NCBI GenBank assembly: GCA_026874595.1
Contig: CM049314.1
Location: 56,530,300-56,594,299, forward strand
Length of the DNA: 64,000 nucleotides
Source: Sipunculus nudus
Lineage: Eukaryota; Annelida; Sipuncula; Golfingiida; Sipunculidae
Direction: 5' to 3'
Shown: positions 47,969 through 59,029 of the stretch, one piece after another
Layout: every line of letters begins with the position of its first letter
Numbering within the stretch: the first letter of the stretch is position 1
The notes under the pieces: generated by a model
Seen by the model: only the letters and a program-made list of their open reading frames with translations
Databases searched by the model: none
Told to the model about the DNA's origin: nothing
Made by a program: the position numbers and the translations under genes

Positions 47969-50133
47969 CAGAGTTGGGTCCGAGTACTTTTAGCGTCCTC
48001 GAGTACGAGTACTGAGTACTTTAAAAGTACTCGAGTGCAATTATGAGTACTTTTGCACTTTTTTGAAAGTACTCTAGTACGAGTACCGAGTACTCAAAAT
48101 GGACTCATGAGTACTTTAATGAGTACTTTTTTCTAACCAAACTTGTTTAATGAAGTTATTAAATTAAATATATATATAAGTTAAAAATATTTTTAATATT
48201 GAAAACCCAGGACAAAATAAAAATATATACAATGTTGTGTTATGCTTAATGAAAATACTGAAGCGAAATGCAAACTCTTGGGCATATAAACAGGCCATAT
48301 ACAGTTGAAATATATCAAGGCATTAATTTATTATAGTAGATGGTCAGCATTGAAGAAACATCTGGTCTCGTAGGTTCTCAAAAATACATTTCTTAGCTAG
48401 GACAAGATATACAATTTACTTAATGTTGTATTATGCAAATTCAAAATACTGGTTGGAATGTTCAGAAACTTCAACATAAAAACATAAAAAGTTATATAAA
48501 AGTTAATATATAAAAGTTATATTGTTAAAGGAAATCTCACTGACATTGTATGAAGCATATATCCATATGTTAACCATATGTAATCATAAAATAATAGCAA
48601 TGATAACATTAATAATAACAACCATATGTTATTATTTATATAATGTCAACTTATGAATAATTTGTGGCCTTAGCCTAAGGGAGATATTTAAACACAACCG
48701 GTATATGTGAAAATAGTATAAAACAACATATCTGACAGACTAGACTTAACAAGTCATTCATCATGTGTAATACTTTATGAGTATTAACAACAGTTACATC
48801 AGTGGCATATTACAAAAAGGAATAATGCGATAGTAATACATAATATTAATAGCATATTACAGGTTTTCTAAGTTAGAAAGAGTAATATTACTATTGATAG
48901 AAAAGAAATTTGAACTAGTAATGGTAATAGTACCCCAAGTAATAGAATTATTGCTAATACATTTCTATTACAACCCTAGGCTAACACATCTGATGAATTG
49001 AGTGTTTGTTTGATTAGGTTGATAGAGCAGGGTAAAGGGCCCAGTGTAGTGTGATGAGTTGATGCTGGGTGCTTTCATGGTCCAGTGGGCACTGGACAGA
49101 AGGCTTTGGCTTGAGGTTAACCCCTGGTTCTCTTTGTTGATCCATTAAGTAGGCTTGGTCATTAAACATTGGAGAAGTCCTTTGTGTTCTTACACAGTAT
49201 ATAAGGCAAGTTATTGTCAGCTGATAGTAGAATGTGATGCTGCAGCCTCTGTTGTAGTAGCTAAGGGGTGTATGGTCTTATGGTCACAGCTTTTCATGGG
49301 TTTTAATCAGTTGACAGTCAACAGTTGATTCTTAGTTGTGCCACACACTGTGTACAGAGCTCACCAAAGACTGCTATCCCCACTGAAATTCTGCTAAACC
49401 TACAATCACATTTAGTTTCATTTATAAATCAATTCAGGCTTGATTAGCCCAGGCCCCGGAGCACTGCTGAGTTTATATTATGGTGCCAGGTTCTGAGTAT
49501 ATTTAATTTTATTGAATTGTGGTAAATCTTAACTGTTTTATTTTGGGATCTTTAAAAAAATAGAATTTTATTCTTAAAATATTACTAATCATGAATTTGC
49601 TGATTTAATGTTTTATTGAACGCTATGTTGTACTTATCTTGCTGGAAATATATAATGCTGTACACATGTACACATGAATTGCATGAATGTATTAATAATA
49701 AAATAGTTCAATTTATTTATATTTTTTATTAAATAAAAGTAAAAGTATCAGTAATACAAGCCAAGTAATAGTAAAAGTAGTAGTTATCGATGCGAAAATG
49801 CTATAATAGTTTCAGGTATAGGAACAGATGGATTACTTTAAGTAATATTATATATGATATTGTATATGTTATATATTATATATAATATCTTACTATAACA
49901 AACTATTACTAATATTATAAAATGAGATTAGAGTTTATTTAGAAATTTTAATGATATATGAAATACCCAAAAGTACTCAAGAATTACTCATATGAGAACC
50001 GAGTACTTTCAAAATACTCGAGTACAAGTACGAGTACTTTTGTAATTTTTAAGAAGTACCCGAGTACGAGTACTCAAAAAAGTACTCATGAGTACGAGTT
50101 CTATGAGTACGAGTACTTTTGGACCCAACTCTG
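47969..50133. mobile_element. Non-autonomous hAT transposon, 2,165 bp
   Basis: The ends read CAGAGTTGGGTCC outward-in and match as terminal inverted repeats; both sides carry an identical 8-bp target duplication. Inside each end is a subterminal zone dense in AGTACTCGAGTACGAGTACT-like palindromes, typical binding-site clusters for a hAT transposase. The 1.8-kb interior is AT-rich with no open frame above about 60 codons and no transposase remnant I could find. It would depend on a transposase made elsewhere. Exact ends and duplication suggest it is relatively recent. Confidence 0.92.
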
Positions 50134-50141
50134 CCGTGAAG
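50134..50141. repeat. Target-site duplication, right (CCGTGAAG)
   Basis: Partner of 47,961-47,968. Confidence 0.95.
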
Positions 50142-50334
50142 TGTCAGGCCCTGAGCAACTCCCTGGCAGCGCGACAGCCAGTTTGGACAAGAGCGCTCGC
50201 TGACAATCTGCGCGTGAGCCGGGTCGGGATAACTCGCAGACTGCATTGGCCGGAACTAGGTCACGCGAGGGTGTACGTGAACCTGCCATGTATACAAGTC
50301 TGAAGTGTATATATTTACAACATTTTTTCCACAG

Positions 50335-50486
50335 GATACTCACACTAGCAGAGTTGGCGATACATTAATTTATAACAGTATAAGTATTGATTTTTTTGCC
50401 GTCTTTTTAAGAGTCATCAACTTCGTCCCTGCCCAGGCGATTGCAGTGCATCTTATACAACTACTGATTGATAGCCAGTCAAGTCG
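50335..50486 (+). CDS. Orphan exon, unknown protein
   Basis: An acceptor (pyrimidine-rich, TTTTTTCCACAG ending 50,334) and a donor (GTGAGT at 50,487) bound a 152-bp segment open only in one frame. It encodes DTHTSRVGDTLIYN, then a hydrophobic stretch SIDFFAVFLRVINFVPAQAI and AVHLIQLLIDS. The product is not recognised. The exon leaves two bases over, which does not fit the open frame of the next candidate exon, so another exon may lie between or one of the two is not used. Confidence 0.45.
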
Positions 50487-51027
50487 GTGAGTTGGTGAAT
50501 TGTATAAATTGCTGCTTCTGAATAGTGAGTAATTTGTGAAGAACAGGTACTAATTTTAATACTTCAGTTGTGTTAAAATTGCTCAACAATGTAACCATAT
50601 AATTCATAGTGTATGTCTCCTGAGTGAGAGTGAAGTTCGGTATGTATAACATGATATATCTGTGATATATACTATAGTCTATAAATGGCTAATTTTGAAA
50701 TTGTCTACAACAGGTTCTATTAACTTCTAATAATGTAACCAAGTAGCCAAAAATACACCTATTAGTAAAGCTAAATGTATGTACATGGAAAAATCATAAA
50801 AAAAACTTTAGTGTAATGTGTACTCCTGAGTCCTGACAGATTGATTGTAACATGAAACATGGTCAGAATAATGTTTATCTCGTTCAAGTCGCTGTGTGTA
50901 TATCACATTCTGCAAACTGTGGATTAAAGGGTGTTGGTTAGCAAATCTATTTAAGAGGGGGTTTTAATGTGTAAGGTTTAATTTTTATATATAATATTTA
51001 AATACCGGTACCCAATGATCATGGTCA

Positions 51028-51030
<3 letters not shown>

Positions 51031-51086
<56 letters not shown>
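51031..51086. repeat. (AT)n microsatellite
   Basis: Uninterrupted AT tract of about 55 bp, between two orphan exons. Confidence 0.95.
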
Positions 51087-51090
<4 letters not shown>

Positions 51091-51402
51091 CACAGAGAGG
51101 GGGGAGAGAGAGTATATAGAACATTTAAGGATATGAAAATCATAAATGAAAATTCAATGTTGTAAATGTTTGGTATAAGTACTTAACATTATTGTCACCC
51201 TGGCTTATTGCTTTAAGTTGCCAGTAGTCCTACATAAATCGGAAACTTCAATTATATACCCAACATATAGATATACTTCATACCACTGATTGATAAGTGA
51301 CTTGGTTTTCTACTAGGCCTAATTGTATAACTAATTTGTAATTATATATTTATGTGTGTGTATGAACATACAAGTTGTCAATACATCATTTTACTCCTGC
51401 AG

Positions 51403-51495
51403 CTACCCTACACCCTGACAAAGTACAAAGTTGTACCTCAAGCCCCGTTGAGCCATGTGGAGGGATCGGTTGAGGGATTGTGGGATGACAATAAG
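51403..51495 (+). CDS. Orphan exon, unknown protein
   Basis: A 93-bp segment between a consensus acceptor (CTCCTGCAG) and a consensus donor (GTAAGT at 51,496). It is open in one frame for its full 31 codons: LPYTLTKYKVVPQAPLSHVE, then GSVEGLWDDNK. It joins in phase to the terminal exon at 51,692. Minus-strand frames here are shadows. Confidence 0.55.
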
Positions 51496-51691
51496 GTAAG
51501 TGACTGTTACTATGAATCCGATTTATAAATATAATGAATATTTCTGATAACTTGTCACACTGCACTTTTTCTTGCTCAAGTTTTAATTCAGCCATATATG
51601 CTGTGATTCAATGTACACAAAATCCTGCACACAACTCTGCCATATAAACTGTATTTTTCATGGAATTTGACATTTTACTTTGTATTTTCAG

Positions 51692-51736
51692 ACACTCTGG
51701 AGAAATCTAAGTTACAAATTTGTAAACCCGAGTTGA
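51692..51736 (+). CDS. Orphan terminal exon with stop
   Basis: After the acceptor TTTGTATTTTCAG the frame continues in phase from the preceding exon as TLWRNLSYKFVNPS and stops at TGA 51,734-51,736. A poly(A) signal follows 143 bp on. The three exons suggest the 3' end of a small gene whose family I do not recognise. Confidence 0.55.
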   Translation, partial: TLWRNLSYKFVNPS

Positions 51737-51878
51737 AGGAACAAGAGGGCAAGTCTATTGTTCAAAGACAGAAGTGGAAAATGAAGAGAGCTATATGATG
51801 GTTACGTGGGTAGCTATGAACCGAACCTTGGAGTGGTAAACTGTTTGCCAGAGAGAAAGCCTGAGCGGATGCCGATAC

Positions 51879-51884
51879 AATAAA
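51879..51884 (+). terminator. Poly(A) signal AATAAA
   Basis: AATAAA 143 bp after the stop of the orphan terminal exon. Confidence 0.5.
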
Positions 51885-52064
51885 ACCACATATCCACTCT
51901 TAATGCATGTGAACACTGAAACACACCTGCATGTCCACATTGTAAGGAATAATCAGTCGTAAAATTGATGCAGACAAATACACGTATTACAAGTTACACG
52001 ACCACCTGGGTTTTTATTAATAAATGTTCTACTTGAAAATATATGTTATAATTATTATAATAAT

Positions 52065-52152
52065 AAATATATATATTTATATATATGTGTATATATATAT
52101 ATTAAATATATATATATAGAGAGAGAGAGAGAGACAGAGAGAGAGAGAGAGA
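52065..52152. repeat. (AT)n(GA)n compound microsatellite
   Basis: AT-rich tract passing into about 45 bp of GA repeats. Confidence 0.95.
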
Positions 52153-52312
52153 ATCAATTAAGGCTGAACCTTACAGGTCCATGTCACATCACAGCATGGT
52201 CCACGGTCACAGCAAACAATTGACAACCCTTTTGACAACCCTAGAGGGTTGTTTTAGGTACACCTATTTGACCGTCCTAAAATTGTTGATTTGACAACTC
52301 TGTTTTTTTCAG

Positions 52313-52674
52313 AGTTCACACCACGCGAGTATGGTCCAAGGTCACGCCTCCTAACATTGTTAGGCACCAGTTCCCGGCAGCTGGTACCTAATCCTAATAC
52401 ATATTATGAAACGAAACTATACCTAGAATATTGCGCTTACCATCTAGCCGCAATTTTTAATAGCGTTCAAGATGTCAAAGGGCACGTCGCCGTCATGGAA
52501 GGACTGACCAAGCAAAAACGGACGGAGATAACAGAAGCCTTGAAAAAAAAGCTTTTGTGTCAGCACAAGCTAGAAAACCTAAAATGTTCACGGGACAGAC
52601 TGGTACAGTTAATAAAAGACATATTCTGTGACAGTCAGCCGATCAACCGTGTTTTATATACAGAAACACGGTGA
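52313..52674 (+). CDS. Candidate terminal exon, helical/coiled-coil protein
   Basis: The acceptor CTGTTTTTTTCAG (ending 52,312) opens a frame of 120 codons that ends at TGA 52,672-52,674. It begins FTPREYGPRSRLLTLLG and has a long charged helical part rich in Lys, Glu and Leu with likely coiled coil (TKQKRTEITEALKKKLL, then HKLENLKCSRDRLVQLIKD). No family is recognised. It needs two bases from an upstream exon to complete its first codon, so it cannot be joined to the 50.3 or 51.4 kb exons as drawn. It may be the last exon of another gene or isoform. Confidence 0.5.
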
Positions 52675-52851
52675 CAAGTGGATGGCCTTTCAAGCGAATA
52701 CCACGAATGAACAAAAATCGACCCCAAAAGTGCATACAAAACATGTCGAGCTCGGAGACGCTCTCTTCATGTGGTACTCAAGCTCTGTTTGACCACAACG
52801 TCGCAATCAGTGACGAAACTCTACTGCGGACTGCTTAGAAAATTCCGTGAG

Positions 52852-52857
52852 AATAAA
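52852..52857 (+). terminator. Poly(A) signal AATAAA
   Basis: AATAAA about 180 bp after the stop of the 52.3-kb exon, supporting it as a gene end. Confidence 0.5.
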
Positions 52858-53112
52858 AACAACATAACTAAATACCAAACAGATTTGCTTGCATTCTTTA
52901 AAAGTAAATCATGAATACACAATACACACAAGTTCTCCAACAAACATCCAAGTCACCTTGTATCTTGATCTTCCGTCACCTTTTGTGATTTGTCAATCCG
53001 ACAATCTTAATACCCGATAAATATATATATATATAAAACACTGAAGAAATCAACACTGTTAATTCACTACAGACGGTTTCACGGAAAGCCACCCGATCAT
53101 GAGTGAATGTTG

Positions 53113-53114
<2 letters not shown>

Positions 53115-53159
<45 letters not shown>
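53115..53159. repeat. (AT)n microsatellite at element edge
   Basis: AT tract of about 45 bp abutting copy B of the dispersed family. Confidence 0.9.
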
Positions 53160-53360
53160 GCATAGCATAGCTCGTGCTTGTTAACAAATAGGAATTCACG
53201 ACTTTCCCTTTTGCCCAGGTGAATCATGTTGCACGTTATAAAATTATACATTATGTAAACAGGTGTTACCTACTAAACATAATCTTGAAAAGGAGCAAAA
53301 AACATTTTCTTCTCCCACTGCGTCTTACAGCTTCAGGAACCATCACACGCCCAGTACAAG
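53160..53360 (+). mobile_element. Dispersed family, copy B (5' fragment)
   Basis: About 200 bp matching the inverted complement of 45,850-46,035 in copy A, including CTGTTTACATAATGTATAA (seen from the minus strand) and TTACAGCTTCA. It lacks the minisatellite-bearing part found in copies A and C. Confidence 0.7.
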
Positions 53361-53577
53361 GATCGCAATATGAATAAACCCCAACAAACTGCAAGAAATT
53401 GTTTTATAGTGATCTTCTGTACTATAGGACCAGCTAAATAACATATCAAAAGTTTACCGAAAGTGGCCAAAAACGGTAGCTTTTATCAATGTTTTTATGA
53501 ACCCATGTCATACTTACACCTAGGCTATACTGAAGCCCCTCTTCGGTCACCTGTATGTCACCCTTGTTGACCTTTAA

Positions 53578-54008
53578 GGCTGCGAAAGGGATATAGTAAC
53601 GCCTCCCTTTGTGCGTTAGTCCGTCTGTCCAGCTGTCCGTCTGTCCTTCTGTCCGTCCGGATTTGGCTTGTGGATCGATTTAAAGCCAAACCGTTTGACC
53701 AAAACCATTCATCTTGCATATATGGCTCACCGACCAATAGATGAAGAACCCTGTCGATTTTGAGGTCACAAGGTCAAAGGTCACGGCTACAGGGCCCCAC
53801 TTCTTGAAAAAGCTTACGGACCCATTTAAGCCAACCGTTTGACAAAAATCTTTCATCTTGCAAATATGGCTCACCCACCTATGGATGAAGAACCCAATTT
53901 AGTTTGAGGTTACAGGAGCAAAGGTCAAGGCCAGAGAGCTGCCCTACTTATTTTCACACTTGGTAATACACCTATTCTAATGATGCTCCGCTTTGCGGTA
54001 CCCTTGTT
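53578..54008 (+). mobile_element. SINE-like dispersed repeat, copy 2
   Basis: Second full-length copy of the repeat at 29,074-29,495, same orientation, with the same start, GTCCGTCTGTCC zone, duplicated internal halves and GATGCTCCGCTTTGCGGT end. The internal halves of this copy are each better kept, and show the same order of CAAACCGTTTGAC, ATATGGCTCACC and GATGAAGAACCC blocks. Confidence 0.75.
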
Positions 54009-54759
54009 ATACAGGCTTCAGGTGGGCACAGCTACTCCAAGGTGTCGAACCCCCTCTTCTAGTAGTTGTTTTGGCCAACAACATAACAATAAACATTGAT
54101 GAAATATTTTTTATTTAATGGTTTATAATAACAACTTTAAGAAAAATTAATGGAAAAGGAATTTTATAGTTGATGAGGAACAGGGAATTACCGCGCAATA
54201 ACTGATGTTTTGTGGATCTTGTATGGATGGCCCCAAATGTATTTCAAATGCCACCATTTAGTCACCTTTGGGCATATTTCATTTAAATTTTAGAAATGAC
54301 AAAAAAATTAAATTAACTGTTCTTTACTTTTATATATATAGGTATTATATCAAGCAAGTTAATGATAGGCAAGGATGAAGTTCATTATATTAAATTTATC
54401 TAAATTTCCAGGTCCATTTATCCAATTTTGTTTCACTGAAATTGAATAAGTACTAATGAGATCAAATTTACATGAAAAAACTTAAAAAATTGTGTATATT
54501 GCACCATCAGGCCAAGTAACAACTTGTGTGACAATAGCACTCGATTTCCGAATGGTAATAATATAAACGATATCAATCCTCTTCCCTATATCCCAGGATG
54601 TTAAACCAAATCTTACATAACTTAATATAAACACCATCATCTCATAAAACAACTTATATTACCAAAAAAAAATACCTCTTCTTCCAAGTCATATTTTGTT
54701 ATCATTTATAACAAGTGAGCGCCGGGACCAATGGGTCCCTTGTTCATCAATTTTGTAAT

Positions 54760-55690
54760 TTTGCTATCTATTGCTAGGTAGTTTTGGTCCAGAAATCCTT
54801 TGGAACCAACAGAAATATCATTACATAGTTATATTGCTGGCAAACCCACGATGACGTCGAAAATGACCGCCAAGTCCATTAAATTGAAATAAATAATTTA
54901 TTTTCATCACAGAGTTTAAATTTTGCTACTTACTCCTAGGTTTTTGAGGTCCAAAAGTCCATTGGAACCAATAAAAACATCATTACATATTTATATTACT
55001 GGCAAATCTAAGATGTCGTCCAAAATGGCCACCATCTCCTTAAAATGGCCATAAATCATTCTTTTATCATCACAGAGTTGTAATTTTGGTATCTACTACC
55101 CGGTTTTTAGGGTCCAGAAATCCTTTCGAAATAATATTAAAACATTCTGTATTTACGTTTCTGCAATTCCAAGATTGCGTCCAAATTGGCCGCCAATCCC
55201 TTAACAATTGCCATAAATCATTTATTTTTAACAACTAAGAGGCAATTTTGGTATCTACAACTACATTTTTTGGTGTGTGTATCCATTGAAACCAAATAAG
55301 GCATCGCTGTGCAGTCATGTCACTATCAAATCGAAGATAGTTCAAATACCTAATGATTACGTCATATACAGTCATTCTGTATTTCATTGTCGTAATGTTG
55401 ATTTCAACAACTATTCGTTTAAGTGATAAACATGACCCAGTGGTTAAAAGATCAAGAATAAAGCCTGAATCAGCTGGTAATCTACATCCAAGATCGTAAA
55501 CATAATGGCCGCCGAAAAATCTTACACTAATTTGGTTAGAAGCAATAACTTTTTATCATAGACGCGAGTTTGATGTTTATCTTTAGGTTTAAGGTGGTAC
55601 AAATAAAGACATTAAGACAAGTAAAAGTATTATTGGGTTATCATGTAACCTAAAATATCAAATATAACATCCAAGATGGCCACCTATGCA
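54760..55690 (+). repeat. Tandem array, plus arm of inverted pair
   Basis: Four or more units of about 162 bp, each with a GGTCCAGAAATCCxTTxGAA-type block, a CATTACATA block, TCCAAxATGGCCxCC and an AAATCATT/TCATCACAGAG block. A further, looser unit continues to about 55,690. The array recurs inverted at 58,020-58,910. Confidence 0.75.
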
Positions 55691-55999
55691 CTGTAAAAAC
55701 TTAAGACAGATCTAAGAGAGTGAAATTTAGTGGAGGATAAAACAGTACGAAGTTACTCGGAGATAACAAGTAATTTTGCCAAATGATGTAAGGGACGGAA
55801 CTAAACTCAAAGTTTCTGAACTCGGACTTGTACACGAGGTCATGTGTCGTTACCTAGTCTAAATGCAGCTCCAGTCCAGTAAGAAAAAGCTAGAAAACAT
55901 GCTGTTAACATACACATGTATACGTAACATGCATATGTAAAGCTGTTAATGAATAATGAAATGGTTAATTATTCTACTTCTGTATGTACACTTTGGCCT

Positions 56000-57480
56000 T
56001 GTACACTCCTTGTGTTAATGTTTTTATTTGTTGGATCTCGCATCCCACATCACTGGCATCTTGGTAGTGTATCAAGCCCGGCGGTTTAGTCTATGTGCGT
56101 CACAAATGCTGTGGGTTAGTAGCCCTGTTTTTCACTTGCATGGACAACTGGAGGTTTAGAACCCTCTCGATGCCATGAGTACCGCTACTTCGGGATACTT
56201 TCTCTTCAGGCTTCAAACATGCTTTATCGGCGGCTTTCTTTTAATTGCTTGCAAATCTGGAGCAATATCAACATAGTTTAGAAAGCATTCCTTTGGCCTT
56301 AATTGCTTTTCTTTTGCCTGACTCGAGTTCAAGATGAAGGATTTGCTTGGGAATTCTCCATAAAGATGACGTCCTATCCATCAAAGCTGAGCTTTTGTAA
56401 TCCCTGCTTCTGTGATGCAAGATCTTCCTAGAAATAGACAAAATGATGTGCTTCTTTCCGATTTGCTGCCTGATGTGGTGCTCTTGTTTTTAAGGCAGGG
56501 AATAACAGTGCTTTCCTTGAAATCTTGTGGCATAACCTCTTCTTCACTGATACTGCAGATAATGTTACGTCAAATTGCCTTTGCTGTAGATCATAATTCC
56601 TTGGGTTGCTTTCATAACCACCTGTAGTATAGAACAGGGGTCAAGCCTATCCATGGTAGGTTACTGATGTATCTGTCTCAGTTTGTCTACTATGATTGAG
56701 GAAAGTTTATATATGAGTTTATGAAAGTGTTGAATTTTCTCATTGATGACACTCTTCACTTTTAATGGTGGAAGCAGTTTGTAAAGAGGAGGGGGCGGCT
56801 CCTCAAAACGGTCCTTTCTAGAGGTGAAAGATATTCTGCTAGGCTATGAAGTACTTTGCTCATCCTCAACCAGATATTCTGATCGACCCTTTTGGTAACT
56901 GAATGTTGACTCCTCCTTCTTCTGGCCTGGTTTCCGTTTTATTTACCAGCCCCTGGAGTTCCGTGGGAGGTCAGCGTGTTTTCTATGCTAGTGGCAAAGT
57001 GGTTAAGAAGATATGTTTGTTTCAAATCATCGATATTGAATGTTCAGTAGGACCTGGTTGTTTCCTGGTGGACGGTGTAATGTGCAGTGTAAGGATCTAT
57101 CTGACCAGGCGGTGGAGTATCCAAAACTTGGATGCATACACGGCCCTGGTGATTCACGAATCATGTGCATCGCACCCTCGGCTGATGGCTAAGTCGATAA
57201 AATGGCACTGTTTAGATCTCAGATGCTTCCAATTTATTTTGTATTTGTCTGATTATCTGAAAGAGGTGTTTGTGATAGTCAGGTTGCTCTCTACAGAGGT
57301 TATTAAAATATACTCTATCTAAGAAACTGTACTATAGCCATGTGGACCAGGCATGCTCCTCTAATTTCTGTAGTCGGTACCGACTCTGGCAAATTAGGTC
57401 GACCAGCAAATTCGCTTTTCTCTAGTGGGGTGGCCTTCAAGATCTCCATAGAATGATGCCTGCGAGATTTGGAGAAATGC
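56000..57480 (-). pseudogene. RTE-like non-LTR retrotransposon remnant
   Basis: The minus strand reads, around 57,320-57,080, NLTITNTSF, then WKHLRSKQCHFIDLAISR and DAHD, ITRAVYA and HRLVR. This is the end of the endonuclease of the RTE/craniofacial development protein 2-like group, with its TNT, WMHPRSKHWHxIDY and DHRLV motifs in damaged form. Further down the strand, near 56,520, comes EEVMPQDFKESTVIPCLKNK, which matches the region leading into the reverse transcriptase domain. Stops and frameshifts break it and the catalytic RT motifs could not be found. Plus-strand frames of 71 and 139 codons at 56.4 and 56.9 kb are shadows of this remnant. Confidence 0.65.
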
Positions 57481-58019
57481 TCTTGGCAAGACAGGTTGGG
57501 AGGTAGCCATGTTTCATGAACTGATCATTGATTGGAGTGTGTGGACTGATAGGTGTTAGAAATGTAAGTTTAATGACAAATTATTCCCAAAGAATTGTCC
57601 TCACAATGTACGCATCCTAAGCCTTGAATCTTTGAAATCTTTCTGTCTATGAATTAACTAATATATTATGGTATAGTCTTGTGACAAAACTGACATAGAT
57701 GTCACACACGGGAGATTAATCAGTTGGTTCTATTGCTGGCAAGCATTGATGTATCTCTTGAAAGTCTTCAAAAGATGGTCCATAGCTAATGCTAAATAGA
57801 ACAATGTAGCTGTAGGAGTTTGAAATTATACCAGTTTTCTTGGACCTGGTAAACTGGACACGTGCAGCATTCCATAGAGCAAGGCAATGGAAAATCCAGG
57901 ATGGTAATTTTGCACATGACTTTGATCAGATAAATAGTGACTTCCTACAGATAATCATGTTTAAAAAATGAAGCTCATCGTCCTAATTTAAATGCTCCAT
58001 TTTAGGCCGGTTTCAATGT

Positions 58020-58910
58020 ACTGGTAGCCATCTTATTCAAATGTTTGATATTTTAGAATACCTGAATACCCAAAGATTTATAACAGGTCTTAATTTCTCA
58101 ATTTTAGAACTTAGCCTAGGGGCAGACATCAACGATAGAACAGTAACTCCGTCTAACGATGTTAGTGTAAAATATTCGGCTGACTTCTTGGTTGCTATCT
58201 TGGAAGTATAGGTTACCGGCATGTTCAAATTTATTAGCTATGATTTAAACCTCATGCCAAATAATGAACCCTTAAAATAAGGCAATAATATAGAGTGACT
58301 TATGAATATTTTAAAAAAATGACATAATGAACAAAAATTTTTACGCCATCTTTGATTTGCCAGTCACTTGACTACACAGCGATAAATAAATTATAAATCA
58401 TAAAATAAATCATATGTCATAAATATGTTATGATGTTTTTATTGGTTCAAATGGATTTCTGGACTCCAAAAACCTAGGAGTAGATACCACAATTACAAAT
58501 CTATGATTTAAAAACATCATTTATATCCATTTTTTAAGGGCCTAGCGATTAATGTTGACGTTACTTTGATGTGTCAGTAATATAAATACGTAATGATGCT
58601 TTCGTGGGTTCCAATGGATTTCTGGACCCAAAAAAAAACAGTTGTCCAGTTGTAGATACCAAATTTACAACTCTATGATGAAAAATGAAATATTCATTGC
58701 CATTTTTTAGGACTTGGCGGCCATTTTGGACACCATCTTGGATTTGCCACTAATATAAATACGTAATGATGTTTTATTGGTTCTAATAGATAACTTGACC
58801 CCATAAACCTAGTTGATTACTACTCGATGATGAAAACTAAATGATTTATTGCCATCTGAGCGGCTTGGCTGCCATCTTGGACGCCATTTAAAAAAAAAAC
58901 TTTTATAGTG
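58020..58910 (-). repeat. Tandem array, minus arm of inverted pair
   Basis: The inverted counterpart of 54,760-55,690: the units read GGCxGCCATxTTGGA, TAATATAAATACGTAATGATG, ATTGGTTC and ATTTCTGGACC with the same period near 160 bp. The far unit (58,020-58,240) corresponds to the loose unit at 55,500-55,690, so the symmetry covers the whole arm. Confidence 0.75.
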
Positions 58911-59029
58911 TCCAATTTTGGTAAATATTTCATATATTGTTAAGCTGATCCTAATATACCAAAAAATCACCATAAAACAATTTCTTGCAATTCGTACGGG
59001 GCTTAGCTGTATTTTCCATATTTTGACCC

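Noticed and set aside
56903-57322. 139-codon plus-strand open frame
   Set aside because: The opposite strand carries recognisable RTE endonuclease motifs across the same bases, so this frame is a shadow.
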